A model generated the notes under the pieces. The model was not told the DNA's origin, made no database searches, and saw nothing but the letters and a program-made list of their open reading frames with translations. The position numbers and the translations under genes were made by a program. From Brevibacterium pigmentatum (GTDB lineage: Bacteria > Actinomycetota > Actinomycetes > Actinomycetales > Brevibacteriaceae), in the NCBI RefSeq assembly GCF_011617465.1, contig NZ_CP050153.1:2232001-2296000 (forward strand): a stretch of DNA of 64,000 nt, given 5' to 3'. Positions 1-8,089 of this stretch are shown here, one piece after another. Each line of letters starts with the position of its first letter. The first letter of the stretch is position 1.

Positions 1-408
1 TACAGCGACACGGTCGCCGAGGACACCGTCATCTCGGCTTCGCAGAAGCCCGGGACGAAGCTGTCGAAGGGTGAGAAGATCAACCTCGTCGTCTCCAAAG
101 GCGTCGCCCCGATCCCGGTTCCCAACGTCGAGGGCCTGACCTTCGACGCCGCCTATGCGACCTTGGCCAAGCGCGGATTCCGCGTCGGCAAGGACGAGGT
201 GTTCTCCGATGACGTGCCCAAGGGCAAGGTCGTCTCGCAGTTCCCGAAGAGCACCGAGGCGAAGCCGGCGAACTCGCTCATCATCGTCCGCGTGTCCAAG
301 GGCAAGGAGAAGAAGGAAGACTCCGAGAAGAAGGACGACAAGAAGGACGAGAAGAAGGACGATTCCGAGGACAAGAAGTCCGACGAGAAGAAGGACGAGG
401 ACAAGTAG
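1..408 (+). CDS. PASTA-domain Ser/Thr protein kinase, C-terminal fragment
   Basis: The frame is open from base 1 and ends at TAG 406-408, so only the last 135 residues are in the window. It shows the end of one PASTA repeat, then a complete one starting near residue 40 (PVPNVEGLTFDAAY, ending at IIVRVSKG). PASTA repeats form the extracellular part of membrane Ser/Thr kinases (PknB/PknL/Stk1 type) that sense peptidoglycan fragments. The protein ends in about 35 residues of almost pure Lys, Glu and Asp, a charged tail probably outside the cell. The kinase domain and membrane segment would lie upstream and are not visible. In mycobacteria a kinase of this class (pknL) also lies close to the class II DAHP synthase gene, which supports the call. 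Confidence 0.85.
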   Translation, partial: YSDTVAEDTVISASQKPGTKLSKGEKINLVVSKGVAPIPVPNVEGLTFDAAYATLAKRGFRVGKDEVFSDDVPKGKVVSQFPKSTEAKPANSLIIVRVSKGKEKKEDSEKKDDKKDEKKDDSEDKKSDEKKDEDK

Positions 409-412
409 GTTT

Positions 413-456
413 CGTCTAAGTCGCGTCGGTCAGACGTCTAAGTCGAATCGGTCAGA
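413..456. repeat. 22-bp tandem duplication downstream of the kinase
   Basis: Two adjacent 22-bp units (413-434 and 435-456) differ at two positions. They follow the kinase stop directly and precede the hairpin at 480. No coding role is visible. Confidence 0.8.
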
Positions 457-479
457 CGAACGACTCGTCGCTCATACAA

Positions 480-520
480 ATGCCGGGGGCTCCGCAGATA
501 TTCTGCGGAGCCCCCGGCAT
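480..520. terminator. Perfect 19-bp hairpin between convergent genes
   Basis: Bases 480-498 pair perfectly with 502-520 across a 3-nt loop, giving a GC-rich stem of 19 bp. It lies between the rightward kinase and the leftward aroG, so it probably works as a terminator for both. There is no long U tract, as is common in high-GC actinobacteria. Confidence 0.8.
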
Positions 521-539
521 TATGCGTCGGTAGCAGCTG

Positions 540-1934
540 CTACTTCCGGCGGGTGAGGTACTCGGCGACCTGGAAGGCCATCTCCAGCGACTGGTCGTGG
601 TTGAGGCGCGGGTCGACGAGGGTCTCGTAGCGGCGACGCAGACCTTCGTCGTCGATCTCGGTGGCTCCGCCCATGATCTCCGTGACGTCATCGCCGGTGA
701 GTTCGATGTGGAGTCCACCGGGGATCGTTCCTGCATCCTGGTGGGCATTGAAGAACCCTTCGACCTCGGCCATGACATCTTCGAAGCGACGGGTCTTGTA
801 CCCGGTGTTCGAGGTGATCGTATTGCCGTGCATCGGGTCGCAGACCCAGGTCACGTGCGGAAGTCGGTCGCCGATTCGCGACAGGAGAGCCGGCAGCGAC
901 TCACCGATCTGTCCGGCACCCATGCGGGTGACGAAGGTCAGGCGGCCGGGCTCGGCATCCGGATCGAGCTTCTCGGCCAGGGCCAGAGCGTCGTCGGCGG
1001 TGGCCGTGGGTCCGAGCTTCACGCCGATGGGGTTGCGCACCTTCGACAGGAAGTCCACATGGGCACCGTCGATCTCGCGGGTACGCTCACCGATCCACAG
1101 GAAGTGGCCGGACACGTCGTAGGCTTCGCCGGTGCGCGAGTCGATGCGGGTCAGTGCACGTTCGTATTCGAGCAGCAGCGCCTCGTGGGCGGCGTAGAAC
1201 TCGGTGGTCTTGAGAGCATCGAAGTCGGCTCCGCAGGCATCCATGAAGCGGATGGCGCGATCGATCTCGGCAGCGGTCTGTTCGTAGCGCTGGTAACCGG
1301 GGTTCGATGCGAGGAAACCGCGGTTCCAGTCGTGGACGAACCGCAGATCGGCGAAACCGCCCTGGGTGAACGCACGGATGAGGTTCAGCGTGGATGCGGA
1401 GATGTGGTACGCCTTGAGCAGACGCTCCGGATCGTGGCGGCGGGATTCCTCGGTGAACTCGTAGCCGTTGACGATGTCGCCGCGGAACGACGGCAGGGTG
1501 ACTCCGTCACGGGTCTCCATATCGGCCGAACGCGGCTTCGCGAACTGACCGGCCATGCGACCGATCTTCACCACGGGCATCGATCCGCCGTAGGTGAGCA
1601 CGGCCGCCATCTGCAGAACGGTCTGCACACGGGCGCGGATCTTGTCCGCCTGGGCTCCGTCGAAGGATTCGGCGCAGTCCCCTCCGGCGAGGACGAAGGC
1701 CTCTCCGCGCGAGGCGGCGGCGATCCGCTGCTTGAGCACATCGGCTTCACCGGCGAAGACCAGCGGAGGCGAATTGCGCAGATCGGTGAGCACCTCGTCG
1801 AGCGCGGCGCTGTCGAGATACGTCGGCTGCTGCTTCGGGTCCATCTCTCGCCAGTCGTCGAGACCGCGGAGATTGTCGTGGCCGGCAGCGGCGATTTCTC
1901 TGTTGGACAGAACCGGATCGGTGTGGAGACTCAC
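540..1934 (-). CDS. aroG: Class II 3-deoxy-7-phosphoheptulonate (DAHP) synthase
   Basis: Catalyses the first step of the shikimate pathway, phosphoenolpyruvate plus erythrose 4-phosphate to DAHP. From a GTG start at 1934 the product is 464 residues, close to the 462-residue mycobacterial enzyme. Metal-site motifs fall where expected: Cys87 in AGGDCAES, His in DPMHGNT, Glu in LHIELTGD and Asp in VDPRLNHDQ. The frame is open for 42 codons further upstream, but those overlap the preceding gene, so GTG 1934, 10 nt after that gene's stop, is preferred; the Shine-Dalgarno is weak. By family knowledge class II enzymes are inhibited by aromatic amino acids and may pair with a chorismate mutase. Confidence 0.95.
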   Translation of the reverse strand: MSLHTDPVLSNREIAAAGHDNLRGLDDWREMDPKQQPTYLDSAALDEVLTDLRNSPPLVFAGEADVLKQRIAAASRGEAFVLAGGDCAESFDGAQADKIRARVQTVLQMAAVLTYGGSMPVVKIGRMAGQFAKPRSADMETRDGVTLPSFRGDIVNGYEFTEESRRHDPERLLKAYHISASTLNLIRAFTQGGFADLRFVHDWNRGFLASNPGYQRYEQTAAEIDRAIRFMDACGADFDALKTTEFYAAHEALLLEYERALTRIDSRTGEAYDVSGHFLWIGERTREIDGAHVDFLSKVRNPIGVKLGPTATADDALALAEKLDPDAEPGRLTFVTRMGAGQIGESLPALLSRIGDRLPHVTWVCDPMHGNTITSNTGYKTRRFEDVMAEVEGFFNAHQDAGTIPGGLHIELTGDDVTEIMGGATEIDDEGLRRRYETLVDPRLNHDQSLEMAFQVAEYLTRRK

Positions 1935-1944
1935 TGTTTCACTT

Positions 1945-2430
1945 TCATGGGTTTTCGGTGCCGGTCTCGAAGTCCTCGGCCGAGACGTTGTCGAGGAAGT
2001 CTCTGAACTGGGCGACTTCCTCTTCATCGGCCTCGGGGGCTTCGATTCCGGACTCTTCAAGCAATTGTGTTTCGACGAAGACGGGGCAGTGCGCTGTCAG
2101 CGCCAGGGTCACCGCGTCCGAGGGGCGCGCGGAGATCGACTTCCCGTCATTCGTGTGCAGCTCGGCCAGGAAGATCTGACCATCCTTGCCGGTGATCGTC
2201 ACGTCCTGCAGCTCGGCGCCGTACTTCTCGAGGACGTCGAGCAGCAGAGCGTGGGACATGGGACGCGGCGGGGTCAGTCCCCGCTGCGCGATCGACAGCG
2301 CATTGGCCTCGATCGCTCCGACCCAGATCGGCAGATAGTACGCGGGTTCGCTGGCCTTGAGCAGCAGAATCGGTTGGTTGGCGGGCATTTCGATGCGGAC
2401 GCCGACAACCTCGACTTCAACTTTTGACAT
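1945..2430 (-). CDS. Bifunctional nuclease family protein (DUF151)
   Basis: 161 residues that match the DUF151 fold over almost the whole length: the start MSKVEVEVVGVRI, PAYYLPIWVGAIEANAL, and ARPSDAVTLAL near residue 100. Family members have been reported to have DNase/RNase activity, but the role in actinobacteria is not settled. In mycobacteria the same gene (Rv1829) lies in a conserved block with gcvH, garA and MerR-type regulators; here it follows the FHA gene by 10 nt with no MerR gene between them, and aroG comes next. The last 25 residues are acidic. Confidence 0.9.
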   Translation of the reverse strand: MSKVEVEVVGVRIEMPANQPILLLKASEPAYYLPIWVGAIEANALSIAQRGLTPPRPMSHALLLDVLEKYGAELQDVTITGKDGQIFLAELHTNDGKSISARPSDAVTLALTAHCPVFVETQLLEESGIEAPEADEEEVAQFRDFLDNVSAEDFETGTENP

Positions 2431-2440
2431 TATCCCCCGG

Positions 2441-3595
2441 TCAGGAGCGCGGACGCTGCTGGAAGATCATTCGGAACTTGCCGATCTGCACATCGGCTCC
2501 GTTCTGCAGTTCGATGGAGTCGATGAGCTGACGACCCACATAGGTGCCGTTGAGCGAACCCGTGTCGCGCAGCGTGAAGCCGCTGGGCGTGCGGATGAAC
2601 TCGGCATGCTTGCGCGAGACGGTGACGTCGTCGAGGAAGATGTCGGCGTTCGGGCTGCGGCCCACCGTCACCACGTCGGTGTCGAGCAGGATCTGCGAAC
2701 CGGAGTCCGGACCGGAGACGACGACGAGCAGAGCGTCGGCGTCCTGCAGACCTTCGAGGTCGGGCACCGGGTGGATCTCGCCGGTGTGCGGGTCGAGGAT
2801 TCCCTGGAACTGCTGGCTGCCCGAATCGCTCATCGGATCCTGGCCGTCGTTCGTCGGGGCACCCTGCGGCTGGCCGTACTGAGGCTGACCGTTCTGGGGC
2901 TGGCCTGACTGAGGCTGACCGGATTGCGGCTGTCCGTACTGGCCAGGACCGGGCTGGCTGCCCTGCTGCTGGTTGGGATCGAACTGGCCGTACTGGCCGG
3001 CCCCGTTCGAACCGTACTGCTGCTGGCCGCCCTGCTGCGGATGGTTTCCGTACGGCTGGCCCTGGCTGCCCTGGGGCTGCGCAAACTGGCCGGCGCCATT
3101 GGAACCATACTGCTGCTGACCCTGGCTGCCCTGAGGCTGACCGGAATGCGGTTGACCGCTCTGCGGCTGGCCGAAGTTCTGCGGCGGATACTGATTCTGC
3201 TGAGGCTGATACTGCTGCTGGCCCTGGCCGCTCTGACCGTTTCCGGCGTAGGGCTGGTTGGCCGGTTGCGACGCACCAAAATTCTGGCCGCCCTGAGGCG
3301 TGCCGCCGTGATTCTGGCCATTGCCGTAGGGCTGGCCGCCCTGCGGGGTCCCGCCGTGATTCTGGCCGTTGCCGTACTGCGGTGCCTGTGGGGCGCCGTT
3401 GGCCGGCTGCTGTCCGTAGGGAGGGGTGTTCCCCTGGCCGTTCTGGTCGACCTGAGGGTTCATCCGAGTCGCCGACTCGTCGCCGCCGTTGCCGTTTCCG
3501 GCCCCGAACGGGAACTTCTTCGACTGCGGGACCTGTCCGTTGTCATACCAGGGCTGCGAGGGGGTCGGACGATTCTGATCGTGATTCTGCGACAT
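2441..3595 (-). CDS. GarA/OdhI-like FHA protein with a long Q/G/N/P-rich N-terminus
   Basis: 384 residues. The C-terminal 100 or so form a forkhead-associated phosphothreonine-binding domain, with VGRSPNADI, VSRKHAEF and SLNGTYVG all intact. Known GarA/OdhI proteins switch between binding their own phosphorylated N-terminus and inhibiting 2-oxoglutarate dehydrogenase and glutamate dehydrogenase, under control of PknB/PknG kinases. Here the N-terminus is quite different: residues about 55-250 are low-complexity, built of QPQYGNGQNHGG-like and GQPQSGQ-like repeats, and I see no ETTS phosphorylation motif. Its ATG overlaps the gcvH stop (TAATG), the garA-gcvH pairing seen across actinobacteria. 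The FHA call is secure; the regulatory role is inferred. Confidence 0.9.
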   Translation of the reverse strand: MSQNHDQNRPTPSQPWYDNGQVPQSKKFPFGAGNGNGGDESATRMNPQVDQNGQGNTPPYGQQPANGAPQAPQYGNGQNHGGTPQGGQPYGNGQNHGGTPQGGQNFGASQPANQPYAGNGQSGQGQQQYQPQQNQYPPQNFGQPQSGQPHSGQPQGSQGQQQYGSNGAGQFAQPQGSQGQPYGNHPQQGGQQQYGSNGAGQYGQFDPNQQQGSQPGPGQYGQPQSGQPQSGQPQNGQPQYGQPQGAPTNDGQDPMSDSGSQQFQGILDPHTGEIHPVPDLEGLQDADALLVVVSGPDSGSQILLDTDVVTVGRSPNADIFLDDVTVSRKHAEFIRTPSGFTLRDTGSLNGTYVGRQLIDSIELQNGADVQIGKFRMIFQQRPRS

Positions 3596-3999
3596 TACGC
3601 CTCCTCGCTCTGAATGAGCTCTTTGTACGCCTCGCTGTCCATCAGCGATTCGAGCTGTGCGGGGTCACTGAGTTCGACGAGATACATCCACCCGTCTTCG
3701 AAAGGCGACGAGTTCACGGTCTCGGGTGAATCGTCGAGTGAATCGTTGACTTCGGTGACGGTCCCCGACACAGGTGCGATCAGGTCAGAGACGCTCTTCG
3801 TGCTCTCGACTTCGCCACAGGACTCCCCTGCGGTGACCGAATCCCCGGCTTCAGGCAGGTCGACATAGACGACGTCACCCAGCTGTTCCTGGGCGAAATC
3901 AGTGATACCCACACGGACTACTGCATTGTCATCCGTGGTCGCAACCCACTCATGGTCGCGCGAGTACCGCAAAGACACTGGATAATCCAGATCTGCCAT
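3595..3999 (-). CDS. gcvH: Glycine cleavage system H protein
   Basis: 134-residue lipoyl carrier that shuttles the aminomethyl group between P, T and L proteins of glycine cleavage. The lipoylated lysine is Lys68 in EVESTKSVSD, inside the usual H-protein core (HEWV near residue 16, GITDFAQEQLGDVVYVDLP). The start at 3999 is chosen because AGAGGAG lies 7 nt upstream; ten in-frame codons further up lack such a site. No gcvT or gcvP is next to it; as in mycobacteria, it is paired with the FHA gene rather than with the other subunits. Confidence 0.95.
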   Translation of the reverse strand: MADLDYPVSLRYSRDHEWVATTDDNAVVRVGITDFAQEQLGDVVYVDLPEAGDSVTAGESCGEVESTKSVSDLIAPVSGTVTEVNDSLDDSPETVNSSPFEDGWMYLVELSDPAQLESLMDSEAYKELIQSEEA

Positions 4000-4168
4000 G
4001 TCGACTCCTCTAGTTTGTCGGTGTACCAAGCATAGCGGCCTAGTCCACTTTCATAACAATCACGAAACGGAAATGTTACCGGGTCACCCTGTCAGGCATC
4101 TGCAAGTCCCGCTTCTTCGGTATCTACCTGGGATGATACCTGTTTTTCGAAGGTCACGGAACGCGGTT

Positions 4169-4196
4169 TTGGCAGTTGGCCCTTGATCGGTATAAG
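4169..4196 (+). promoter_or_regulatory. Probable promoter of tRNA-Pro
   Basis: TTGGCA (4169-4174) and TATAAG (4191-4196), separated by 16 nt, form a near-consensus sigma-70 type promoter about 30 nt before the mature tRNA end. It faces away from gcvH. Confidence 0.55.
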
Positions 4197-4229
4197 CTAG
4201 TTCTCGTTGCCCACGAGGGAGTACGGTAA

Positions 4230-4306
4230 CGGGCTATGGCGCAGCTTGGTAGCGCGCTTCACTGGGGGTGAAGAGGTCGTGGGTTCAAATCCCGCTAGCC
4301 CGACCA
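4230..4306 (+). tRNA. tRNA-Pro (anticodon GGG)
   Basis: A 77-nt cloverleaf: acceptor CGGGCTA pairs with TAGCCCG, anticodon stem CTTCA/TGAAG carries loop CTGGGGG with anticodon GGG (reads CCC), and the T-arm contains GGGTTCAAATCCC. Discriminator A and CCA (4304-4306) are encoded. It stands alone between gcvH and the MFS gene. Confidence 0.96.
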
Positions 4307-4445
4307 CCACATGTGTCGCCACTTCGCATCGACGAGGCAGCGGCACATTTTTCGTTCCCGGAACTGCTCTGCACCCTGAGCAGTCGCGAGCCCACCCATA
4401 CATTGCGCAATCTCGACCCCGCTCCCGCGCCGACTCCGGCACGTG

Positions 4446-5753
4446 TCAGGTCCGGCGCACGTCCAAGCGGTTCGCGAAGACCATCGTCAGGATGCCGACG
4501 AGCACGAGTATGCCGAGGCCCCAGCGCAGTCCGGCTCCGGTGGCGACGACCCCGATCAGCGGGCTCGTCCCGAGGTAGCCGACCCGCATCAGCCAGTTCA
4601 CAAGCGTCACTCCCCCGGCCCGGCCCACTCCGGGCAGACGGCCAGCAGCGCCGAGTGCACCGGGCACGAGCGTCGCAGACCCGAATCCGAACGCTCCCAT
4701 CGAAATGAGCAGCAGGATCGGCTCCTGGGCCGTGATGGCCCCGATCCCGCCGAGAGCGATGAGTCCGCCACCGAGGCGTGCGATCCGACCGGCCCCGAAC
4801 CGCGTCACGAGCACGTCCCCGCTGAACCGTCCGAGACATTGACTGCCGATGACGATGCTGAAGGCGATCCCCGCCGAGGCGGCCGGAACGTCCGCGAAAT
4901 CGACCGCGGCCAGCCCTGCCCAGTTGTTCGCGACGTCTTCGACCACGGCACCGCAGATCGCCACGATCGCCAAGGGCAGCGCCGCCAAGAGAACCGCTCG
5001 CTTCGATCGCCCCGCGGCCCCGGCGCCGCCACGGCTCGCGCGCTCAACCTCTCCGGTCAGATCAGCCGCACGGGAGTCCGATCCGGATTCCGATCCGGAG
5101 TCGGCCCCGGAATCGGACGTCGAGTCCGGATCGGAATCGGCGACCCGCCTCGGCGAGGCATATTCGCCGATGAGGCGCCGACCCACGATCGTGATGAGCA
5201 CGGCTGCGGTGCCGATGATCGCCAGCCACACCCGCATGTCGGCACCTGCGCTGGCGGCCGCGGTCGCGGCGGCTCCGCTGAGCAGTCCGCCGAGGCTCCA
5301 CAGCGCATGCATCGATGACAGGATCGAGCGGCCGACCCGCTCCTGAACGGAGATGCCGACGACGTTCTGCGCGACGTCGACGATCGCATCGCAGCACCCC
5401 AGCAGGAGCAGGCAGATTGCCATCATCACGCCGTTGACCGACCATGCCGTCGCCGAGGCGGCCACGCCGAGCATCACCGTCCCGACGATGACGACCCGGT
5501 GCGCTCCGAACCGGGCGATGAGCGCGGCGGGCAGGGCCGAGGACAGCAGCGATCCGACTGCGAAGCAGGCGACGACGAGTCCGAACTGCCAGGAGCTCAG
5601 CTCGAGGCGGTCGACCAGCAGCGGATACCACGGCAGCAGCGCCGCGAAGACGGCCCCGTTTCCGGTGAAGTAGAGGCCGACTCCGGCAGCGGCGCTCACA
5701 CCATTGCGGCCCCGGCCGGAACCGGACCGCCCAGCCTCATCGCGCGGACTCAT
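4446..5753 (-). CDS. MFS transporter
   Basis: 435-residue integral membrane protein with about 12 hydrophobic segments in two halves, separated by a hydrophilic loop near residues 205-250. The loop contains a run of Asp-Ser and Gly-Ser pairs. The first half has the short basic loop after TM2 (ALIARFGAHRVV) typical of the major facilitator superfamily, and the second half repeats it (VTRFGAGRIARLGG). The overall look (NGVMMAICLLLLGCCDA, GSQCLGRFSGD) fits sugar- or drug-type MFS carriers, but the substrate cannot be read. It is convergent with tRNA-Pro and is followed upstream by the antiporter gene in the same direction. Confidence 0.85.
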   Translation of the reverse strand: MSPRDEAGRSGSGRGRNGVSAAAGVGLYFTGNGAVFAALLPWYPLLVDRLELSSWQFGLVVACFAVGSLLSSALPAALIARFGAHRVVIVGTVMLGVAASATAWSVNGVMMAICLLLLGCCDAIVDVAQNVVGISVQERVGRSILSSMHALWSLGGLLSGAAATAAASAGADMRVWLAIIGTAAVLITIVGRRLIGEYASPRRVADSDPDSTSDSGADSGSESGSDSRAADLTGEVERASRGGAGAAGRSKRAVLLAALPLAIVAICGAVVEDVANNWAGLAAVDFADVPAASAGIAFSIVIGSQCLGRFSGDVLVTRFGAGRIARLGGGLIALGGIGAITAQEPILLLISMGAFGFGSATLVPGALGAAGRLPGVGRAGGVTLVNWLMRVGYLGTSPLIGVVATGAGLRWGLGILVLVGILTMVFANRLDVRRT

Positions 5754-5803
5754 AGTCCCACCGCATTCGACCTGCGTGACTCACTGGTTCCGGGCATGAC
5801 GAT

Positions 5804-7195
5804 TCAGTCCGCCTTCACGGCCTTCGCCGCACGCAGGTCTCGCCCGGCCTGTCCGAGGATCACTAGTCCGACCAGCACTCCGAGCAGCATCCACCACAGC
5901 GAACCGGTCATGAAGATGAGCACCATCGAGACGAGGATCGGCACGAGGCGGCGCAGCGACCACCAGACGTAGCCGCCGAAGCTCGGCATCGCGACGCCCG
6001 CCGAATCTGCGACGGATTTGACCATGAAGTTCGGTCCGTTGCCGATGTAGGTGATGGCTCCGCCCATGACGGCACCCAGCGAGACGGCGATGAGCAGCGT
6101 CTCGGGCACTCCCGCCACCTTCGGCTCGCCGGGCACCTGGGCGGCCATCTCGAAGAAGGTGACATAGGTCGGAGCGTTGTCGAGGACGGAGGAGAGGCCG
6201 CCGGTGAAGATGATCAGGGAGATCTCGCCCAGCGGGATCTTGTGGGCGATCTGACCGAGGTACTGCAGAGCAGGCATCATCGTAAGGAAGATGCCGATGA
6301 AGAGCGCCCCGACTTCGAGGATCGGCGTCCACGTGAACTTGTTGAGGTTGAACCTGGCACCACGGTCGCCGACGAGGAACGAGGTCACCGCGGAGAGGAG
6401 CATGACGACCTCACGCCACGGCACGTAGTCCGAGGCGGTCGCATGCCCGGTTTCGATCGCGTGCAAGTCGACCGAGGGGATGAACGCGACGGCGATGATG
6501 ATGATCGCGAGGAACAGCAGTCCGCTGGCGCCGCGCAGGCCGAGCTTCGTCGCATACTCGGCGTCCTTGGCCAGTGCCTCGGCCGGTTCCTTCGCATACA
6601 TCTTCGAGTCGAGGGCGAAGTAGCTGATGAGCAGCAGGACATTGACGAACAGCCAGTACGGCCAGAGTCCGAATGTCCATTCGAAGGGCACTCCGCGCAG
6701 CATGCCGAGGAACAGCGGCGGGTCGCCCAGCGGAGTGAGCAGACCACCGCAGTTCGCGACGATGAAGATCGTGTAGATGACGGTGTGGGTGCGGTGCTTG
6801 CGGTCCTGGTTCGTGTTGAGGATCGGCCGGATGAGCAGCATCGCCGCACCCGTGGTGCCGATGAACGAGGCCAGCACACCGCCGACGGCGAGGAAGATCG
6901 TGTTGTTGCGCGGTGTCGCTTTGATGTCTCCGACGAGGAAGATTCCGCCCGAGGCGACGAAGAGGCTGCCGATGAGCATGATGAACTGGAAGTACTCGAC
7001 CAGCGCGTGGATGACGGCCGTCGACTCACCGCTGAGCAGGAACCACACGGCGATCGGCACACCGAGGACGAGTGCGACGATGAGCTTGACGAGGTTGCGA
7101 TCCCAGATCTTCTCCGTGGCCGGGATGAGCGGGAGCACCGCGATGCACCCGAGCAGCAGAACGAACGGAATGATGCTCCACCAGGCCACGACCAT
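5804..7195 (-). CDS. Na+/H+ antiporter of the NhaD / ion-transporter superfamily
   Basis: 463 residues with about 11-12 membrane segments. Family motifs include the GGIFLVGDIKATPRNN region, GGLLTPLGDPPLFLG in the first half and SSVLDNAPTYVTFFE plus GNGPNFMVKSVAD in the second, the two re-entrant signatures of NhaD/ArsB-like transporters. It probably exchanges Na+ for H+ to control pH and sodium in a salt-tolerant organism; a dicarboxylate substrate is possible within the superfamily. The start at 7195 has AAGGAG 7 nt upstream. It precedes the MFS gene by 50 nt. Confidence 0.85.
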   Translation of the reverse strand: MVVAWWSIIPFVLLLGCIAVLPLIPATEKIWDRNLVKLIVALVLGVPIAVWFLLSGESTAVIHALVEYFQFIMLIGSLFVASGGIFLVGDIKATPRNNTIFLAVGGVLASFIGTTGAAMLLIRPILNTNQDRKHRTHTVIYTIFIVANCGGLLTPLGDPPLFLGMLRGVPFEWTFGLWPYWLFVNVLLLISYFALDSKMYAKEPAEALAKDAEYATKLGLRGASGLLFLAIIIIAVAFIPSVDLHAIETGHATASDYVPWREVVMLLSAVTSFLVGDRGARFNLNKFTWTPILEVGALFIGIFLTMMPALQYLGQIAHKIPLGEISLIIFTGGLSSVLDNAPTYVTFFEMAAQVPGEPKVAGVPETLLIAVSLGAVMGGAITYIGNGPNFMVKSVADSAGVAMPSFGGYVWWSLRRLVPILVSMVLIFMTGSLWWMLLGVLVGLVILGQAGRDLRAAKAVKAD

Positions 7196-7311
7196 CCGGG
7201 GACTCCTTTTTACTCACTGTCGACGAGCAGTCTCGTCATGTCGACGCTGACGCCGTCCCACTCTACTGAACGCGCGCGGCACCTCGGACCACAGTCTGCC
7301 TGGCGAACTCC

Positions 7312-7355
7312 GAGGTGGATCCTTCAAATCGCTGAGATGGATCCTTCAAATCACC
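7312..7355. repeat. 22-bp tandem duplication
   Basis: Two units, 7312-7333 and 7334-7355, share an identical 15-bp core that includes GGATCCTTCAAATC. They lie between the antiporter and DedA-like genes and are followed directly by CCGAGGCGG. Confidence 0.75.
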
Positions 7356-7375
7356 GAGGCGGCAGCGCAGTTCGC

Positions 7376-7879
7376 TCAGTTCCCCGAGGCGGAGGCCGAC
7401 TCCTCGGCGGGAGTTCGATCCTTGCGCAGTCCGATGAGCAGACCGATGATCGCGACGACGAAGACGAGGCCGAGCCCGACGGTCAGTCCCGGTTCGGCCT
7501 GGTAGGCCTTGGCCACGGCTTTGAAGCCGAGGAACCCGACGGTCGAATAGATGAGCGCCCACAGCGATCCGCCGACGGCGAGCGCCGGGACGTAGCGGCG
7601 GTAGCGCATCCCCGTGGTTCCGGCAGCGAGGTTGACCACGGTCTGCAGCCCGACGGTGAGGAAGCTCAGGGCCACGACGGGTGCACCGAAGCGGTCGATG
7701 GTGTCCTCGGCGCGGCGGTATTTGGGTCCGGCCATGATCTTCTCGACCCGGTGGAACTTGCGGATTCCCTTGCGGGCGAAACGGCCGAGGACGAAGGTGC
7801 CGCCGGCGCGGAAGATGATGATGCCGAACATGATCAGCCAGGTCACGGCGATCGGAAACGACCAGTCGAGCGGATTCAT
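7376..7879 (-). CDS. DedA/VTT-family membrane protein
   Basis: 167 residues with four or five hydrophobic segments. It shows the VTT/DedA pattern: RAGGTFVLGRFARKG near residue 24, then APVVALSFLTVGLQTVVNLAAGTTGMRYRRY. Proteins of this superfamily help recycle undecaprenyl phosphate or scramble phospholipids across the membrane. It is shorter than classical DedA proteins (about 200 residues), and the helical-hairpin region seems compact. The substrate is not determined. Confidence 0.75.
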   Translation of the reverse strand: MNPLDWSFPIAVTWLIMFGIIIFRAGGTFVLGRFARKGIRKFHRVEKIMAGPKYRRAEDTIDRFGAPVVALSFLTVGLQTVVNLAAGTTGMRYRRYVPALAVGGSLWALIYSTVGFLGFKAVAKAYQAEPGLTVGLGLVFVVAIIGLLIGLRKDRTPAEESASASGN

Positions 7880-8089
7880 CGCTGAGGCACACTCTCCTCT
7901 CTGGGCATTCCCGCCGCAATGACGCGCCGCGGCCCTATGGCTCGGTCACCCTCATCATAGCCCCATCAGGTTAGGGTTCCCTCACCAAATGACGAGGCGA
8001 GACCGATCTCACCCACCGAGGCGGCTGTGCCCTCGCAGACGTACGATCAGGGCGCACCGCCTCGGCGACGTTCCGCTTCGGTCAACGAC

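Noticed and set aside
4000..4190. Glycine riboswitch upstream of gcvH
   Set aside because: Looked for the paired aptamer cores and did not find them; gcvH here belongs with garA rather than a gcvTHP operon.
6242..7885. Long plus-strand frame opposite the antiporter and DedA genes
   Set aside because: Composition is RDE/H-rich without any domain and runs across two genes and their gap.
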